From NCBI GenBank assembly GCA_002900995.3, contig CM035312.1:2291103-2355102 (forward strand): a stretch of DNA of 64,000 nucleotides. The letters are read 5' to 3'. Source of the stretch: Ganoderma boninense. Its lineage: Eukaryota > Basidiomycota > Agaricomycetes > Polyporales > Polyporaceae. The position numbers and the translations under genes are program-made. The notes beneath the pieces were generated by a model. The model did not search any database, was not told the origin of the DNA, and saw only the letters and a list, made by a program, of their open reading frames with translations. Shown here in pieces: positions 60,119 to 64,000 of this stretch. Numbering within the stretch: the first letter of the stretch is position 1; each line of letters starts with the position of its first letter.

Positions 60119-60133
60119 GAAAAAGGAGGGTTT

Positions 60134-60841
60134 TTGATTAGAGCCGCACTGGATGCTGCGTGTGCCGGCTCTTGTAGTAATAGTCGATTTTCTGTACTGA
60201 GTTCCGTGTTTGTATATGAGGTAAATCACAGTGGTCAACACTTTCATATACCGGTACGGTTAATTGGCAAGCAGCGACATAAGGACATAGTAGCAATGGT
60301 AGACAGTGGAGCTACTACCAAGTTTTTACATAGACGGTTTGTAGAAAGGAACCAGGTTACGGCGAGGAAGCTGGCGAGGCCAATTCCTCTGTACAACATA
60401 GATGGTACTGAGAACCGTGATGGGACGATCACGGAGGTCACTGTGTTGGATATGGCAATTGGAGACCACCAGGAAAAGGTGGTGTTTGTGGTGATGGACA
60501 TAGGAGAAGAGGATGTGATCATTGGCCTGGACTGGCTGTGCGAGCACAACCCTGAAGTACATTGGGAACATGGCTCACTGCACCTATCGAGATGTCCAGA
60601 GGCATGTCCGGCTCATCGGAAGGCATCCAAACCTGTTGAGACCAAAGCGCGTGATACGGAGGTACGGCTTACGGCGCGCAATGGTTCTCGGCGGGTGCGG
60701 AAGGCAAAGATGATGGGCAGGATATGCACGGCTGTAATGGTCGAGGAGGAGGAGGAAGATAGGCCTCCACCACCAGGTTTTCTGCCGGAATGGGATGGCA
60801 CTGAGGAGTCTCTTCTCAATGCACTCAAAGATGGTCGATGA
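60134..60841 (+). pseudogene. Retrotransposon aspartic protease region
   Basis: Retropepsin motif MVDSGATTKFLHR (~60300), later IIGLDWLCEHNP (~60520), the usual Ty3/Gypsy protease end. It is in frame with gag across one TGA and has no ATG of its own. It ends at 60841. The RT frame is +1 relative to it, so the two are not continuous in this copy. Confidence 0.85.
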
Positions 60842-60893
60842 CTTTGAGGTACCCCTAAAATCTTTGTGTCGGTGAGCTACACCTACTCCCAAC

Positions 60894-63800
60894 AGCTCAC
60901 TGAACAAGAAGAAGGAAGTCCGTCCTGTCAAAGAGATTGTACCTCCTCAGTACTATGAGTATCTGCATGTGTTCTTGAAAGAGGTGTCTGAACGTCTACC
61001 TGAGCACAGACCCTATGACCACGCTATAGAACTTGTACCAGATGCTAGGATGTTCCATTCCAAGGTGTACTCCCTGTCTCCCAGCGAGCAGGTCAAGCTT
61101 GACAAGTTCCTTAGCGAGAACTTGGCCAAAGGATATATTCAAGAGTCGAAGTCACCGATGTCGTCACCGTTCTTCTTCGTTAAAAAGAAGGATGGCAGCC
61201 TACGTCCTGTACAGGACTACTGGCGATTGAACAACATCACCATTAAGAACCGATACCCACTACCGCTGGTGTCGGACCTGATGGATCGACTCAAGAGGGC
61301 CAAGTACTTTACCAAGCTTGACATCCGTTGGGGGTACAACAATGTGCGGATTAAGACCGGTGATAAATAGAAGGCTGCCTTTGTTACCAATCGCGGACTG
61401 TACGAACCGAACGTGATGTACTTCGGACTGGCTAACTCGCCCAGTACATTCTCTGCGCTCATGAACGACATCTTCAAGGACCTCATCATACTCAGCAAAA
61501 TCACTATCTACCTCAACGACATCCTCATATTCACCAACGACATCGAGGAACACCACACATTGGTGCGTGAGGTCCTGAAGCATCTGGCAGAGCATGACCT
61601 GTTCTGCAAGCCAGAGAAGTGCGAATTCGAACAGCCTAAGGTTGAGTACCTAGGTGTGCTCGTCTCGGAGAACCGTGTGGAGATGGACCCAGTGAAGGTC
61701 AAGAGTATCGCAGAATGGCCTGTCCCTCAGAACACCTCAGATGTACGGAAGTTCCGCGGTTTCGCGAATTTCTACAGGCGGTTCATTAAGGACTTCAGTG
61801 CAGTATGCAAACCTCTTGACCGTCTCACGGGTAATGCTCCCTGGCAATGGGGTGCCGAAGAGCAATCAGCATTTGATGAGCTCAAACGTCGTTTCACTGA
61901 AAGCCCTGTCCTGAGCATGTATGACCCAGACCGCAAAACCCGCATTGAAGTCGATGCATCCGGGTATGCTACCGGTGCGGTTCTGTCTCAGGAGGGGGAG
62001 GACGGCAAATGGCACCCTGTGGCTTTCCACTCTGAGTCAATGAGCGATGTGGAACACAACTATGAGATCTATGACAAGGAGATGCTCGCTATCATCCGTG
62101 CCCTGCAGGCCTGGCGCCACTACCTCGAGGGTCTTCCCAGTGTGTTCGAGATCCAGTCGGACCACAAGAACCTCGAGTACTGGAAGGCTGCACAAAACCT
62201 CACGCGCAGGCAGGCACGATGGGCTCTCTATCTATCACGGTTCGACTTTGTCATTGCACACAAGCCGGGCACCTCCAACGGTAGGGCAGATGCACTGTCG
62301 CGCAGGCCTGATCACCAGAAGGATGACGCCGATGACAACCTGAACCGAGTCATGTTGCAACCCGATCGCTTCCGAGTACTGGCAGCCAAGAGAGGGCACA
62401 TGTCAGTGGTACCAGAGAAGGCACTGCTCCGCCGCATTCGAGAATGTGGAGAGCGTGAGCAGGAGGTCGCAGAGGCACTCAGCAAGCTCGATAAGCTAGG
62501 GCCAGCACGTCTACAGAACGATTTGGTGGACTGGAACACAGAACAAGGCCTGCTGCTCTACCGCGGCCGAGTTTATGTCCCCAAAGACGACGTGCTCCGA
62601 GCAGAAATAGTGCGCATTCACCACGACCTCCCGCCTGCTGCACACCCTGGCCAGGCAAAAACGGTGGAGTTGGTCACACGGAACTACTGGTGGCCAGGCA
62701 TGGCAAAGTTCATTAAGGATTACGTTGAGACCTGCAACACTTGTCGCCGTGGCAAGACTTCACATGCTAAGCCACACGGTCCCCTTCAACCCAACGAGAT
62801 CCCGGACGGCCCAGGCCAAGTAGTTACCTGTGACTTTATTACTGGATTGCCGGAGGTGGACGGATACAATGCACTCCAGCTTATTGCTGATCGGCATGGA
62901 AAGATGATTCACCTTATTCCATGCACTGAGGAGATCGACACGGAAGGGACTGCAGACAACTTCATTAGAGAATGGTTCCGTCTACATGGACTCCCGCGTA
63001 AGATCATCTCTGATCGGGGGCCCCAGTTCTCTAGCAAGCTCTTCCGTGCAATCCTTAAAGGCCTCGACATAGAAAGCGTGCTGTCCACAGCCTACCACCC
63101 GCAGACGGATGGACAGTCGGAGCGATGGAACCAGGAGATAGAGGCGTACCTACGGATGTACTGCTCAAGGCGCCGCGACAATTGGGTCAAGTGGCTGCCA
63201 ACGGCAGAATACTGCTTCAACTCGCGCGTACATTCATCTACAGGGTACTCACCGTTTTACCTCATGTACGGCTATGAACCTCAGTTCCACGTTCCAATGC
63301 TATCCACCACGGTGCCTACAGCAGACAAACGAAGGGAGGAGTTGCGGCAGGCAAGGGAGGATGCGACCTCAGCCTTAACCCTGGCAGCAGAGCGGATGAA
63401 GGAGTACTACGATCGCTATGTCTCTGCTGCTCCAGAGTTCAAGGAGGGTCAGAAGGTGTGGCTCGACACGAGGAACTTCCGTGTCCCAGGAGTCTCTCGG
63501 AAGCTGGTGGACCGGTACGCTGGCCCGTACCTGGTCAAGCGCAAGGTGGGCAACTTGGCTTACGAGCTCAAGCTCCCCAAAGACATGGGACTCCACCCAG
63601 TGTTCTATGTGACGCTCCTACACCCGCACAAAGAAAGCCAACTCCCCGGTCGGCATCCCCCTGAACCTGCAGCCCTTGAAGTGGAAGGAGAGGAAGAGTA
63701 TGAAGTAGAGGAAGTGTTGGAGTCGCGTCGGTATGGGCAGTGGAAGAAACTGCAGTATCTTGTTCACTGGAAGGGCTCGGGCCCTGAACACGATAGCTGG

Positions 63801-63902
63801 GAAGACGTGTCGGATCTAGCAAATGCGCCAAAAGTGCTGCAAAAGTTTTATTCGACACATCCCGATGCTCCTGGCCCTCTCAACAAGAAGACTCGATCGT
63901 GA
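60894..63902 (+). pseudogene. pol: Retrotransposon RT-RNase H-integrase-chromodomain polyprotein, inactivated
   Basis: RT: MSSPFFFVKKKDGSLRPVQDY (~61155), an in-frame TAG at 61368-61370 where the family has Trp, then the active-site box as YLND (61509-61520) instead of YxDD. RNase H: Asp in EVDASGYATGAV (~61950), Glu in YDKEMLAI (~62070), Asp in IQSDHKN (~62155). Integrase: HHCC finger (HHDL ... CNTCRRGK, ~62620-62750), DDE residues in CDFITGLP (~62830), ISDRGPQFSS (~63005) and HPQTDGQSERWNQE (~63100). A chromodomain closes the protein (LQYLVHWKGSGPEHDSWED, ~63750), which usually steers chromovirus integration to marked chromatin. From 61413 on the frame is open for 829 codons. Confidence 0.93.
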
Positions 63903-63915
63903 GGACACGATCCTT

Positions 63916-63925
63916 AGGAGGGGGG
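63916..63925 (+). other. Polypurine tract (plus-strand primer)
   Basis: AGGAGGGGGG lies three bases before the 3' LTR, the expected place for the second-strand priming site. Confidence 0.75.
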
Positions 63926-63928
63926 TAT

Positions 63929-64000
63929 TGTCATGAACGGCACGCTCGGCGCCTACCCCGGCGTCTCTCTTTCCCTTTTCGGACTGTTTGCCTCCCGCGT
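63929..64000 (+). repeat. 3' long terminal repeat, first 72 bp only
   Basis: It aligns without gaps to 57884-57955 with six substitutions and is cut by the window end. It fixes the 5' boundary of the LTR. Confidence 0.92.

Larger units (their letters stand above)
57884..64000 (+). mobile_element. Ty3/Gypsy chromovirus-type LTR retrotransposon, decayed, 3' end cut by window
   Basis: Gene order LTR, gag, protease, RT, RNase H, integrase, chromodomain, polypurine tract, LTR is that of a Ty3/Gypsy chromovirus. The start of the 3' LTR (63929) repeats the start of the 5' LTR (57884). The reading frame is broken by nonsense codons at 58594, 58654, 60116 and 61368 and by frame changes within gag and between protease and RT, and the RT active site is altered. 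It is therefore non-autonomous in this copy. It inserted next to an older CpG-poor repeat, downstream of UTP22. Confidence 0.93.

Overview
This is nuclear DNA from a filamentous basidiomycete, most likely an Agaricomycete. Protein genes are dense and broken by many 45-70 bp GT-AG introns. Intergenic gaps are short and several promoters are shared by divergent genes. The gene set is typically fungal: homoaconitase, sphingolipid C9-methyltransferase, fungal OPT transporter, SEACAT subunit. No rRNA, tRNA or CRISPR could be supported.

Layout. 1-3.5 kb: the 3' part of an NRPS-like adenylation-carrier-reductase (A-T-R) gene, entering from the left edge. 3.7-4.0 kb: a foldback, MITE-like element. 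4.1-20.0 kb: a housekeeping block of USB1 (U6 snRNA exonuclease), DNA2 (helicase/nuclease), FCP1 (Pol II CTD phosphatase), a WDR59/Sea3 homologue and the INO80 subunit IES6. 20.0-23.7 kb: gene-poor. 23.7-32.0 kb: a large polyketide synthase (KS-AT-DH-linker-KR-ACP-R) that, like the first gene, ends in a thioester-reductase domain. 32.4-55.7 kb: a second housekeeping block of LYS4, UTP7, sphingolipid C9-methyltransferase, YIF1, a hypothetical Cys-rich protein, an OPT transporter, a GTPBP1/2-like protein without its GTPase domain, a ubiquitin E2 and UTP22/NOL6. 55.7-57.9 kb: an AT-rich, almost CpG-free repeat relic. 57.9-64.0 kb: a decayed Ty3/Gypsy chromovirus (5' LTR, gag, protease, RT-RNaseH-integrase-chromodomain) cut by the window end inside its 3' LTR.

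How the genes relate. UTP7 and UTP22 are both SSU-processome factors. The two reductase-terminated enzymes are the only secondary-metabolism genes seen. Each should release an aldehyde (or alcohol), but about 20 kb of unrelated genes separates them, so a joint pathway is only a hypothesis.

Two window-wide signals matter for any user. First, at least ten single-base reading-frame slips interrupt otherwise well-conserved, mostly essential genes. Most look like one base lost from a G or C run, so I read them as consensus errors, not pseudogenes. Second, the retroelement carries C-to-T/G-to-A nonsense and catalytic-site changes, LTR differences concentrated at CpG, and CpG-starved flanking DNA. 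This is the signature of cytosine-methylation/RIP-like decay.
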